Shown here in pieces: positions 30,355 to 39,149 of a stretch of 64,000 nt of DNA (within the stretch, counting starts at the first letter, position 1; each line of letters begins with the position of its first letter). This stretch comes from Acidobacteriaceae bacterium. Its GTDB lineage: Bacteria > Acidobacteriota > Terriglobia > Terriglobales > Acidobacteriaceae. The notes below the pieces were generated by a model, which had not been told where the DNA came from, did no database searches, and saw only the letters and a program-made list of their open reading frames with translations. The DNA lies in NCBI GenBank assembly GCA_003151335.1, contig PLXE01000080.1, positions 19,620 through 83,619 of the forward strand, given 5' to 3'. The translations under genes and the position numbers were made by a program.

Positions 30355-31500
30355 CTATGCCTCTGACAACTTCTTGATTTCTTCGACCGCTTCGATGACC
30401 GCCTGTGTCGAAACGCTATTGACCACTTCGACCTTGCCGATCCCCGTCGGCAGAACGAAATGCGGCACACCGCCAACCGTTTTCTTGTCGGAGAGAAGCC
30501 GCCTGACGATACCTTCGCTGTTTACCTCAACCCTTGGCAAAGGCGCGTACGCGCGTACCAGCCCAATGATCCGTTGCGCAGTGAGCGAGTCGGTCATCTG
30601 CATTGTGGCCCCAATCATGGTGGCGGCAATCATTCCCCAGCCCACCGCCTCGCCATGAAGGAACTGCTTATAATCCGTCTCCGCCTCCAGCGCATGCCCG
30701 ATGGTGTGTCCAAAGTTCAGGATGCGCCGTTCGCCGCTCTCCCGTTCGTCAGCGCTCACCACGTCCGCCTTCACGCGAATACATTCCGTGATCAGCGTCT
30801 CCAACAGCGCGCCGTCACGGCGCAGCAAAGCGTCGCGCTGCGATTCCATCAACTCGAAGATGGCTGGGTTGCGAATCACGCCATACTTCATTGCCTCGAA
30901 CAAGCCGGAGCGGTACTCACGCTCTGGCAGCGTCGCCAGCACATCAGGATCGGCAAGCACCGCGAGCGGCTGATAAAAGGTCCCGAGCAGGTTTTTGCCC
31001 GACTTCAGGTTCACTCCGGTCTTGCCACCGATCGCCGAATCAACCTGCGCGAGCAGCGTCGTCGGTATTTGCACGACGGGAATTCCGCGCATGAAGATGG
31101 ACGCGAGAAACCCCGCGACATCGCCCACCACTCCACCGCCCAGCGCCAGAATCACCGACCGGCGGTCGGCGCCGCGACTCACCAGTTTCGAGGCGAGTTT
31201 TTCCAGTTGCGAGAGAGTCTTCGAGCGCTCTCCGTCTGGCATCTCGATGATTTCGACTTTGCGCCCGGCCTGGCTAAAACTCTTGCGCAGGATGTCGCCC
31301 CACGGCTTGCGCACGGGCGCCTGCGTCACCACAAAAACGCGCCAATCCAGAGGCACAGTAAGGCTCAGTGCGGCGGCCGCCGAGCGCAACAAGCCTCGCT
31401 CAACCAGCACTTCATAGGATCGTGACGAGGTGTGAACTGGGATGCGAGTCAAGGTTCTAGTGTAAAGGATGAGAGTTGCTGCTGCACTCGCTCTGTGCAA
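30355..31500 (-). CDS. aroB: 3-dehydroquinate synthase
   Basis: ALGGGVVGDVAGFLASIFMRGIPVVQIPTTLLAQVDSAIGGKTGVN, LNFGHTIGHALEAE; exact start uncertain. Confidence 0.95.
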   Translation of the reverse strand: MHRASAAATLILYTRTLTRIPVHTSSRSYEVLVERGLLRSAAAALSLTVPLDWRVFVVTQAPVRKPWGDILRKSFSQAGRKVEIIEMPDGERSKTLSQLEKLASKLVSRGADRRSVILALGGGVVGDVAGFLASIFMRGIPVVQIPTTLLAQVDSAIGGKTGVNLKSGKNLLGTFYQPLAVLADPDVLATLPEREYRSGLFEAMKYGVIRNPAIFELMESQRDALLRRDGALLETLITECIRVKADVVSADERESGERRILNFGHTIGHALEAETDYKQFLHGEAVGWGMIAATMIGATMQMTDSLTAQRIIGLVRAYAPLPRVEVNSEGIVRRLLSDKKTVGGVPHFVLPTGIGKVEVVNSVSTQAVIEAVEEIKKLSEA

Positions 31501-31589
31501 TTCCCCATTTGGTTTGGCCGTCTCATATACCGAATCCCGCGCTCCGTCTGCGTGCTACCATGAAGCCGTTGAGACCACAGTTAGCGGCC

Positions 31590-33167
31590 ATGAAAGCTCT
31601 TCCTTCCGAAACCGATTTCATCGTGGTGGGCGCGGGCATCGCCGGTCTGCGGGCCTCGGTGGAACTGGCGTCCGCAGGACGCGTCCTGTGCCTGGCGAAA
31701 CGCGAGGTCACGGAATCCAACACGCAGTACGCACAGGGTGGCATCGCTGCCGCGCTTAGCGATGACGATGAAGTCCGCCTCCACCTGGAGGACACGCTCA
31801 AGGCGGGCGACGGCCTGTGCAACGAAGAGGCTGCGCGCATCCTGGTGGAAGAAGGCCCGCCCCGTATCGAGGAGCTCATCGCGTGGGGTACGGAGTTCGA
31901 TCGCGCCGGCACGAAGATCGCGTTTACTCGCGAGGGGGCGCATAGCCGCAACCGCGTGCTGCACGCCCACGGCGACTCCACCGGGCGGGAAATTGGCCGG
32001 GCGCTCTTTCTGAAGGCCTCGGCTGTGAAGGAGATCACCTTCCGGGAATTCGAATTTACCACCGACTTGCTGGTGCGCGACGGCCGCGTGGTTGGGGTCC
32101 GCCTTCTCGACCCCTCGGGCCAATCGCACGAGATCATTGCCAGCTCCACATTGCTCGCCACCGGCGGCTTGGGCCACGTTTACAGCGACACCACCAATCC
32201 CTCGGTTGCAACCGGGGACGGGGTTGCCATGGCGCATCGCGCCGGCGCCGAGATCAGCGACATGGAGTTCGTGCAGTTCCATCCCACCGCGTTGTACCTG
32301 AAGAACGCTCCGCGGTTCCTTTTGTCGGAGGCGCTGCGCGGCGAAGGCGCATATCTGCGAAACATTGAGCTGAAACGCTTCATGCCCAAATACCACGAGT
32401 TGGCGGAACTGGCTCCGCGTGACGTGGTGGCCCGCGCGATTGCACATGAGCTGGAGATGGTAAAGCGTCCCGATGCCGCCGTGTATCTCGACCTCACCCA
32501 CCTGCATGCCGACCGCGTGCGCAAACGTTTTCCCACCATTTACTCCACGTGCATGGAGTACAACATCGACATTGCTACCGAACTGGTTCCCATTCGTCCG
32601 GCAGCGCACTATGCCATGGGCGGCGTGCGCACCGATCTCCGCGGACAAACTTCCCTCCCTGGCCTCTATGCCGCTGGGGAGGTGGCTTGTACCGGCGTGC
32701 ACGGAGCCAACCGGCTGGCCAGCAATTCGCTGCTGGAAGGTTTGGTGTATGGAGCACGCGCTGCTCAGGACATGCGTGAGCATCTCCAGTCGCCTCATCA
32801 CCACGCAGCGAGTGCAGCAGCGAAGAATACGGCAGCACCCAGCAATGGACAGGCCGCACAGGTCGAGGGTTTCATCAAGAAGGTGCAAGCCCTGATGTGG
32901 CAGTACGTGGGCGTGGTGCGCGACGGAAAAGGCCTGCGGCAGGTCGTCTCGGAGTTGAGCGAGTTGCAGAAGCAACAGCCCACCTCGGGCGATCGTCGTT
33001 CGCACGAGGCGGCGAACATACTACAGGCCGGACTGCTGATCGCCCGCTCGGCGCTGGCCCGGGAGGAAAGCCGCGGCGCTCACTATCGCCTCGACTTTCC
33101 CCTGAAGAATGACGCGAAATTCCACAAGCATTCCGTGGTTAGCGGCGACAAGATCCGCTTCGAATAA
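31590..33167 (+). CDS. nadB: L-aspartate oxidase
   Basis: DFIVVGAGIAGLRASVELA, ESNTQYAQGGIAAAL, AHYAMGGVRTDLRGQTSLPGLYAAGEVACTGVHGANRLASNSLLEGLV. Confidence 0.95.
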   Translation: MKALPSETDFIVVGAGIAGLRASVELASAGRVLCLAKREVTESNTQYAQGGIAAALSDDDEVRLHLEDTLKAGDGLCNEEAARILVEEGPPRIEELIAWGTEFDRAGTKIAFTREGAHSRNRVLHAHGDSTGREIGRALFLKASAVKEITFREFEFTTDLLVRDGRVVGVRLLDPSGQSHEIIASSTLLATGGLGHVYSDTTNPSVATGDGVAMAHRAGAEISDMEFVQFHPTALYLKNAPRFLLSEALRGEGAYLRNIELKRFMPKYHELAELAPRDVVARAIAHELEMVKRPDAAVYLDLTHLHADRVRKRFPTIYSTCMEYNIDIATELVPIRPAAHYAMGGVRTDLRGQTSLPGLYAAGEVACTGVHGANRLASNSLLEGLVYGARAAQDMREHLQSPHHHAASAAAKNTAAPSNGQAAQVEGFIKKVQALMWQYVGVVRDGKGLRQVVSELSELQKQQPTSGDRRSHEAANILQAGLLIARSALAREESRGAHYRLDFPLKNDAKFHKHSVVSGDKIRFE

Positions 33168-33172
33168 ATCTG

Positions 33173-34126
33173 CTACGCGGCTTTCTGTTTTTTCTTGGGA
33201 AACAACAGCGACAAGAAAATCGAGATCAGCAAAACCCCGGCGACCACGCCGAGCGCGACGCCGATAGGAATCTGGACGTAACTCGAGGCCAGCATTTTCA
33301 CGCCGATAAAGATCAGAATCAGCGATAGGCCGTAATGCAGGAAGTGGAAAACTTCGATCATTCCCGCCAACGCAAAGTAGAGAGAGCGCAATCCAAGAAT
33401 CGCAAACACGTTGGACGTATAGACGATGAACGGCTCGCGCGTCACCGCTAATACCGCCGGAATGGAGTCGGTTGCAAACAGCACGTCGGTCGTCTCCACT
33501 ACGATCAGCACCACCGCCAGCGGGGTCGCATACCGCACCAGCCCGCGTCGCACGAAAAACTTGCCCTCAAAATCTTTAGTCAGCGGGAATAGCTTGCGAA
33601 AGCCGCGCAGTACCAGGTTCGACTCAGGGTTGATCTCCTGATCTTTTTGGCGGAACAGTTTGATGCCACTGTAGATGAGAATCCCGCCGAAGATATAGAT
33701 GAACCAGTGGAAGCGGTTCAGCAGCGTGATGCCCGCGACGATGAAGATGGCGCGCATGAGCAGCGCGCCCAGGATGCCCCAGAACAGCACGTCGTGCTGA
33801 AAGTGTCGCGGGACCTGAAAGTAGCGGAAGATGAGCAGAAAGATGAACAGGTTATCGGCACTGAGGGACTGCTCGATGAGGTAGCCTGTGATGAACTCCA
33901 GCGACAACTGGGAGTTGGGCCGGGCATGGCTGCCCACCATCGTGTGTCCGAAAAAGTAAATCAGGACAGCGAAGCCCGCTGCCAGCGAAATCCAAACCAG
34001 CGTCCAGCCCATGGCCTCGCGAAAGCCCACCACGTGCTTGCTGCGGTGGAAGACGCCCAAGTCGAGCGCCAGCATCGCTAACACGAACAGGTTGAACAGA
34101 ATCCAGAAGAGCCAGTTCGAAGGCAT
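33173..34126 (-). CDS. TerC/Alx family integral membrane protein
   Basis: LALDLGVFHR, LIEQSLSADNLFIFLLIF, VETTDVLFATDSIPAVLAVTREPFIVYTSNVFAILGLRSLYF. Confidence 0.93.
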   Translation of the reverse strand: MPSNWLFWILFNLFVLAMLALDLGVFHRSKHVVGFREAMGWTLVWISLAAGFAVLIYFFGHTMVGSHARPNSQLSLEFITGYLIEQSLSADNLFIFLLIFRYFQVPRHFQHDVLFWGILGALLMRAIFIVAGITLLNRFHWFIYIFGGILIYSGIKLFRQKDQEINPESNLVLRGFRKLFPLTKDFEGKFFVRRGLVRYATPLAVVLIVVETTDVLFATDSIPAVLAVTREPFIVYTSNVFAILGLRSLYFALAGMIEVFHFLHYGLSLILIFIGVKMLASSYVQIPIGVALGVVAGVLLISIFLSLLFPKKKQKAA

Positions 34127-34165
34127 GGCAGAGTCTCGGAACAGCCATTCTATCTGGCGGGCTGA

Positions 34166-34373
34166 AGAGCGTGTGTGAGAACTCGTTTTGCGTCGGCACG
34201 GTGGGATGATTGCGCAAAAGCCGAGCCCCACAGGGGAGAAATAATACTAGCCCTGGGCGTAACCGGGGTCCCCGACAAGCGCCGTTTTTTGCGCTCGTTG
34301 GGGTGGTTGAGCCCTGGGTAAAGTGGAAAATAGATCCGAGTCCCTTCAGGGACGGCACAATTCTCACACATCC
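34166..34373. repeat. Compound multi-hairpin intergenic element, copy 2
   Basis: Ends AGAGCGTGTGTGAGAACT / AATTCTCACACATCCTCT inverted; shares AGCCCTGGGTAAAGTGGaAAAT and GAGTCCC..GGGACGGCACA core with copy 1; contains extra hairpin 34270..34303. Confidence 0.75.
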
Positions 34374-34505
34374 TCTTAACCCCGCAATGGTCTTTTCGAC
34401 GGGCTGGCGATTTCCACCTACAATAGAGCCAGCGGCCTCGTCCGCGTTATACCGGCTCCCCACCTGGAGCTGTCATCACTTCAGCCATCAACGAAAGGAA
34501 TCATC

Positions 34506-35033
34506 ATGGCCCGGCAACCCGGCGTTTATGCCACCCTGGACACCAGCGAAGGAACCATTGTCTGCCGCCTCTTCGAGCAGGAAGCGCCCATCACGGTGAA
34601 AAACTTCATCGAGCTGGCGGAAGGCGCGCGCGAATGGACCCACCCGCACACCAAGACCAAGAGCAAAGCTCGGCTGTACGACGGCACCATCTTCCATCGC
34701 GTGATTCCCGACTTCATGGTCCAGGGCGGAGACCCGACCGGCACCGGCATGGGCGGCCCCGGCTACCAGTTTGAGGACGAGACCAAGGGCTCGCCGCACA
34801 AATTCGACAAGCCCGGCAAGCTGGCCATGGCCAACTCCGGCCCCGGCACCAACGGCTCGCAATTCTTCATCACCGTCGTGCCGACGCAGTGGCTAACCGG
34901 TAATCACACCATCTTCGGCGAAGTTGTCGAAGGCCAGGACGTGGTGGACAAAATCACCAAGCTCCCGCGCAACCGCCAGGACAAGCCCAACAAGGATGTG
35001 GTGCTGAACGCAGTCAAGATTGAGCGGGTGTAA
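34506..35033 (+). CDS. Cyclophilin-type peptidyl-prolyl cis-trans isomerase
   Basis: [63 protein letters not shown]. Confidence 0.95.
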   Translation: MARQPGVYATLDTSEGTIVCRLFEQEAPITVKNFIELAEGAREWTHPHTKTKSKARLYDGTIFHRVIPDFMVQGGDPTGTGMGGPGYQFEDETKGSPHKFDKPGKLAMANSGPGTNGSQFFITVVPTQWLTGNHTIFGEVVEGQDVVDKITKLPRNRQDKPNKDVVLNAVKIERV

Positions 35034-35246
35034 AAGCAGTTTCGAGTTTCAAGTGGCTCGGATTCTTGATCTCCCATCCTTTCGCCAAATGGGGGTAAAA
35101 GGAATCGGGAACACAGCACGTGATCGCAGAACGGGTCAATCTTGGCGCGTGTGTGATTCAGCCTCTGCGATTCGGGCGCCGGGTGCCCCACTCAAGCTGA
35201 TTTTGCTTGAGTGGGGATTTTGACGTTCGCGTCCTGCTCGCGAGTA

Positions 35247-36338
35247 TCACTTCTTTCTGATGAGTTCGTCGAACAGCTTCTCGTACTTCTCCGCAATCAC
35301 GTCCCAGCGATACAGTGCATCGGCGCGCTGTTTTGCGCGGGCGGCCAACTGCTGTCGAGCGGCAGGATCATCGAGCAGCGACTGCAATTTCGCAGCAAGG
35401 TCCTCTTCCGACTTCTCATACTTCACCCCGGCATCGCCCGCGGTCTCGGCGTTCTCTGGGGTATCGAGATAGAGCACCGCATTGTTCGCGGCCATCGCTT
35501 CGATCAGCGCGGGATGAACTCCGCCGATCTCGCAAGCGAAGACAAAAACTCCCGCGTGCTTCTGCAACGCCCAATATCCATCGCCATAGATCGCACCGGT
35601 GAAGCGCACGCGCTCATCGCCCAGAGATTTCATGCGCTCGAGATAGCCGGGATCGTAGGGATTGTCGCCCACCACGACCAGCGGCCAGTCGCTGCGCACG
35701 TTGCGCCAACTGCGCAACACGAGATCGGGATTGTTCTCCGGCTCAAGACGGCTGACATACAGCACGTAGCGGCCTGATTCGAGATTGAAGCCGTTCAGGC
35801 TGTCGTTGCCCGCCGGCATCTCGGAGCCGTAGCCGATGACCGTGGACTCGCTGCCATATTTTGCGAGGTAGTAATCATGGATCGCCCGCGCGTCAGTCAC
35901 CAGGCGAGTCGAACTGAACGACGACATCCATTCGCAGAGGTGCAGCACCTGCGCGCCCAGGCCCTTCCACTTCTCGCGCTTGCGGTCGAGGCCATCGACG
36001 TTGAGCACCACCGGCTTGCCGAAGAGCCTCGGAATGTAGGCGAACGGGCTGTTGGCCACGTTGCACAGCAGCACGACATCGGCGTCGCTGAAGGCGACGC
36101 GCACGGCTGCGAAGAAAGTGCTGACCCAGGTGTCGAGGTGCTTTTGATGAAGGCTGGGGACGATCACCCGGCGCACGCGCCGATCGTACACGTCGTCCGG
36201 CCGGACGAACGCTCTGCGGCAGTACACGGTGACCTTGTGTCCCTGGTCGGCAAAGCGCGAGCTGATCTGCTCGGCAAAACGCTCGAAGCCGCCATAGCGG
36301 TTGGGAATGCCGCGAGTACCGACGATGGCAATCTTCAT
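35247..36338 (-). CDS. Glycosyltransferase (DUF1972/GT4-like)
   Basis: MKIAIVGTRGIPNRYGGFERFAEQISSRFADQGHKVTVYCRR. Confidence 0.9.
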   Translation of the reverse strand: MKIAIVGTRGIPNRYGGFERFAEQISSRFADQGHKVTVYCRRAFVRPDDVYDRRVRRVIVPSLHQKHLDTWVSTFFAAVRVAFSDADVVLLCNVANSPFAYIPRLFGKPVVLNVDGLDRKREKWKGLGAQVLHLCEWMSSFSSTRLVTDARAIHDYYLAKYGSESTVIGYGSEMPAGNDSLNGFNLESGRYVLYVSRLEPENNPDLVLRSWRNVRSDWPLVVVGDNPYDPGYLERMKSLGDERVRFTGAIYGDGYWALQKHAGVFVFACEIGGVHPALIEAMAANNAVLYLDTPENAETAGDAGVKYEKSEEDLAAKLQSLLDDPAARQQLAARAKQRADALYRWDVIAEKYEKLFDELIRKK

Positions 36339-36370
36339 GAGAATTCGCTTCTCGGCTATGGCTTGGCACG

Positions 36371-36405
36371 CTGACTACTGGCCACTGGCTACTGGCTACT
36401 GCCCG
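36371..36405. repeat. Heptamer-periodic array
   Basis: CTGACTA CTGGCCA CTGGCTA CTGGCTA CTGCCCG; supplies end and stop of GT2 gene. Confidence 0.7.
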
Positions 36406-37399
36406 TTGCCTTCTCCGCGTCTATTGCGCGAGGAGCATTGCAAAACCACCATAGCAAATCCCGGTCAGAAACCTTGCGGCGCGACTGAATGATCGCGCGC
36501 TTGCGGCGAACGCTCGTACGTACTCGCCAGGGATAAGCCAGTGCCGACAGCATTCGTTGATCGCGCAGCAGCGCGTAGCCGACGGTCATCATATCGCGCC
36601 ACGCCACCGGCAGAAACAGCCGCCAGCACAGCCATCCCGAGGCATTCTTGCCGCGCATAAGAAACCGGTTCTTCACCGAATGCCAGTTGATGACCAGCGG
36701 CAAGTCTTTTCGCCGCTCGGGCGTGACCCGGCGCACATGCCAAGCCACTGCTGCCGGCGTGTACAGGCACTTCCAGCCCATCACTTGCGCGCGCCAGGCC
36801 AGGTCGCCGTCTTCACGAAACGCGAAAAAGTCCTCATCGAAGAATTCGCCCTCGACCGAAACATCAGCGATGAAGTCGCGCCGGAACAGCACGGCCGCGC
36901 CGCTGGCGCCGAAGACGTACTGCGGGCGATCATACTGGCCGCGGTCAGCTTCTTCAGCCCCGCGGTCAAGATGGCGCATGTTGCGGGTGAAATAAATTCC
37001 CGTGGAATCGAGGATGTTGCTTCGGTGTTGTTCGGCGACGGGGTCCCAGCGCAATAATTTTCCGCAGACTGACCCGGCATCGGGATGCGCTTTCCCTCCA
37101 GCCACCATCTGCGTGATGAAGTCGGCACTGAGCACGACGTCGGGATTAAGGCAAAGCACCCAATCTCCGCCTGCTGCGCGGATGGCCTGGTTCTGTCCGG
37201 CAGCAAATCCAACATTGCGCTCGTTGTAGATCACTCGCCACCGTGACTCGGCCTGACGCAACAGCTCTCGCGTGCCATCGGTCGACGCGTTGTCCACAAT
37301 GATGACCTCGAGTTCGCGGTAGTCCTGCTGCTCGATCGAGGCAAAGCACGCGTCGAGATATTGCGCCGAATTCCAAGTGACGATTGTGACTGAGACCAT
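36389..37399 (-). CDS. GT2 family glycosyltransferase
   Basis: MVSVTIVTWNSAQYLDACFASIEQQDY…EVIIVDNASTDGTRELL…RNVGFAAGQNQAI. Confidence 0.93.
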   Translation of the reverse strand: MVSVTIVTWNSAQYLDACFASIEQQDYRELEVIIVDNASTDGTRELLRQAESRWRVIYNERNVGFAAGQNQAIRAAGGDWVLCLNPDVVLSADFITQMVAGGKAHPDAGSVCGKLLRWDPVAEQHRSNILDSTGIYFTRNMRHLDRGAEEADRGQYDRPQYVFGASGAAVLFRRDFIADVSVEGEFFDEDFFAFREDGDLAWRAQVMGWKCLYTPAAVAWHVRRVTPERRKDLPLVINWHSVKNRFLMRGKNASGWLCWRLFLPVAWRDMMTVGYALLRDQRMLSALAYPWRVRTSVRRKRAIIQSRRKVSDRDLLWWFCNAPRAIDAEKATGSSQ

Positions 37400-37400
37400 T

Positions 37401-37498
37401 GGTAGTGCGGGCCTTCAGGCCCGCTTCAAGCTCCCGCGAAATCTCTGGCTGCGTTCTGCATTGCCGTTTGGACGCCGGCCTGAAGGCCGGCTCTACCC
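37401..37498. repeat. REPIN-like inverted hairpin pair
   Basis: GCGGGCCTTCAGGCCCGC (37407..37424) and GCCGGCCTGAAGGCCGGC (37474..37491), flanked by GGTAG and CTACC. Confidence 0.75.
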
Positions 37499-37522
37499 GG
37501 ACGCAAGAATCCGCACAGACCT

Positions 37523-38956
37523 CTAGTATGCTCCGCGTCCGGAAAGGACGATGGGAATGGTGCGCAGGAAGATCTTGAAATCGAGCCACAGCGACCAGTT
37601 GTCAATGTAGGTAAGGTCGAGCTGCATCCAGCGGTTGAAGTCCACGTGGTTGCGGCCTTCCAACACCCAGGTGCAAGTCAGGCCGGGGCGCATGCGCAAA
37701 CGCCGCCGCTGCCAGTCTTCATACTGCTCCACCTCTTCGGGAACAGCGGGCCGCGGTCCGACGAACGACATGTCACCCCGCAAGATGTTCCAAAGTTGCG
37801 GCAACTCGTCAAGGCTGAAGCGGCGCAGCCAGCGTCCCACGGCGGTGATGCGGGGATCGTCGCTGATCTTGAAGACGGGACCGTCGAGCTCGTTCAACTG
37901 GTGAAGCTCGGCGCGCATCTGTTCGGCGTTGTTGATCATGGAACGGAACTTGTACAACATGAAGCGGCGGCCGCCCAGCCCGCACCGGGTCTGGCGAAAC
38001 AGCACCGGACCGGGCGAAGTCACCCGGATCATGGCCGCGATGCAGAGCAATACCGGCGAGAACACGACCAATACTGCGAAGGAGAATGCCGCATCGAAGA
38101 TACGCTTGAAAAACAGCCGCAACTCGCTGTCGGGTGCGCTCGACAGGCTGAGCAGTTGCACATCGCGGAACTTCTCGATATAGATCCGCGAGTAGGCGGC
38201 CGGCAAAAATTCCAGTTGTACTCGCGTCCTCATCCCGACATCGGCGCAGTGCTGCATCACCGGCTCCAGCCGGGCCAGCTCCTGCATGTTCACGGCAAAG
38301 ACAATCTCATCCACCACTTCCTGTTGCAGAATACCGCCCAGTTCCTCGATGCGATGAACTCTGTACCCGCCCAGGTCCTGGAGCGAAGCATCGCTTGAGT
38401 TGGGATCGACAAAGCCGATCAGCCGCAGCCCCATCCCCCAACTCTCCTCGATCAGGGCCGCCATTTCGCGGGCGCGCGGACCGCAACCCACGATCAGCAA
38501 GTAGTGGTAACGCTTGAGCCGATCGCGCATCCAGGAAACGCCCGAGTACGTCACCGCCCGGCCTATCACCAGCAGGACGAAATCCACCGCGCCGATCAGC
38601 AGGACATAGGTCCGGCTCACGTCCACGCGGCGAAATAGATACAAACCGGCATAAATCACTACCAGCACCACGCCGAGTTGGCTGACGATGTTCAGAATGA
38701 GCTGGATCGGGTTGCTGAGTTCGAGATCGCGGTAGAAGCTGGAAAAATATCCGACCACCGCCCAAGTAATCACAAAGGCGGCCAGCAGCGGCAGATAATG
38801 GCTGAAGGGATAAATGCCGGGCAATCGCCGGCTGAAAAAATCGAAGTGCACCAGCAGCGTGCGCAGCAGATACGCGACCACGAAGGAGGCGCAGGTCACT
38901 CCCAGGTCGTGCATCAATGTGATCGAGCTTAGAAGCTTGGAACGACGATCAAACAC
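37523..38956 (-). CDS. Polyprenyl glycosylphosphotransferase (exopolysaccharide initiating sugar transferase)
   Basis: LFRQTRCGLGGRRFMLYKFRSM, LRRFSLDELPQLWNILRGDMSFVGPRPAVPEE; five N-terminal TM segments. Confidence 0.94.
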   Translation of the reverse strand: MFDRRSKLLSSITLMHDLGVTCASFVVAYLLRTLLVHFDFFSRRLPGIYPFSHYLPLLAAFVITWAVVGYFSSFYRDLELSNPIQLILNIVSQLGVVLVVIYAGLYLFRRVDVSRTYVLLIGAVDFVLLVIGRAVTYSGVSWMRDRLKRYHYLLIVGCGPRAREMAALIEESWGMGLRLIGFVDPNSSDASLQDLGGYRVHRIEELGGILQQEVVDEIVFAVNMQELARLEPVMQHCADVGMRTRVQLEFLPAAYSRIYIEKFRDVQLLSLSSAPDSELRLFFKRIFDAAFSFAVLVVFSPVLLCIAAMIRVTSPGPVLFRQTRCGLGGRRFMLYKFRSMINNAEQMRAELHQLNELDGPVFKISDDPRITAVGRWLRRFSLDELPQLWNILRGDMSFVGPRPAVPEEVEQYEDWQRRRLRMRPGLTCTWVLEGRNHVDFNRWMQLDLTYIDNWSLWLDFKIFLRTIPIVLSGRGAY

Positions 38957-39149
38957 AGTAACTGCCGTTGCTTACAGTTGGACGTTATCGCCTGGGAATC
39001 CGCTGCGTACCGCACCATGACGTCAGCGAAATTGGCGCAGAAACCAAATAGGACCTGACGCGAGGACAAGTGCCCTTCCTACTCTAGCAGCATTTCTAAG
39101 CTTTATACCATTGGTGTAGGCTACTTGATTAACCTGGAAAGCTTCCTCG

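Noticed and set aside
31581-33005. 474-aa minus-strand ORF opposite nadB
   Set aside because: High-GC shadow ORF antisense to clearly coding nadB; no recognisable motifs
33173-34505. yybP-ykoY (Mn) riboswitch upstream of terC
   Set aside because: That riboswitch often precedes terC/alx, but the leader here is occupied by the compound repeat element and I could not find the consensus
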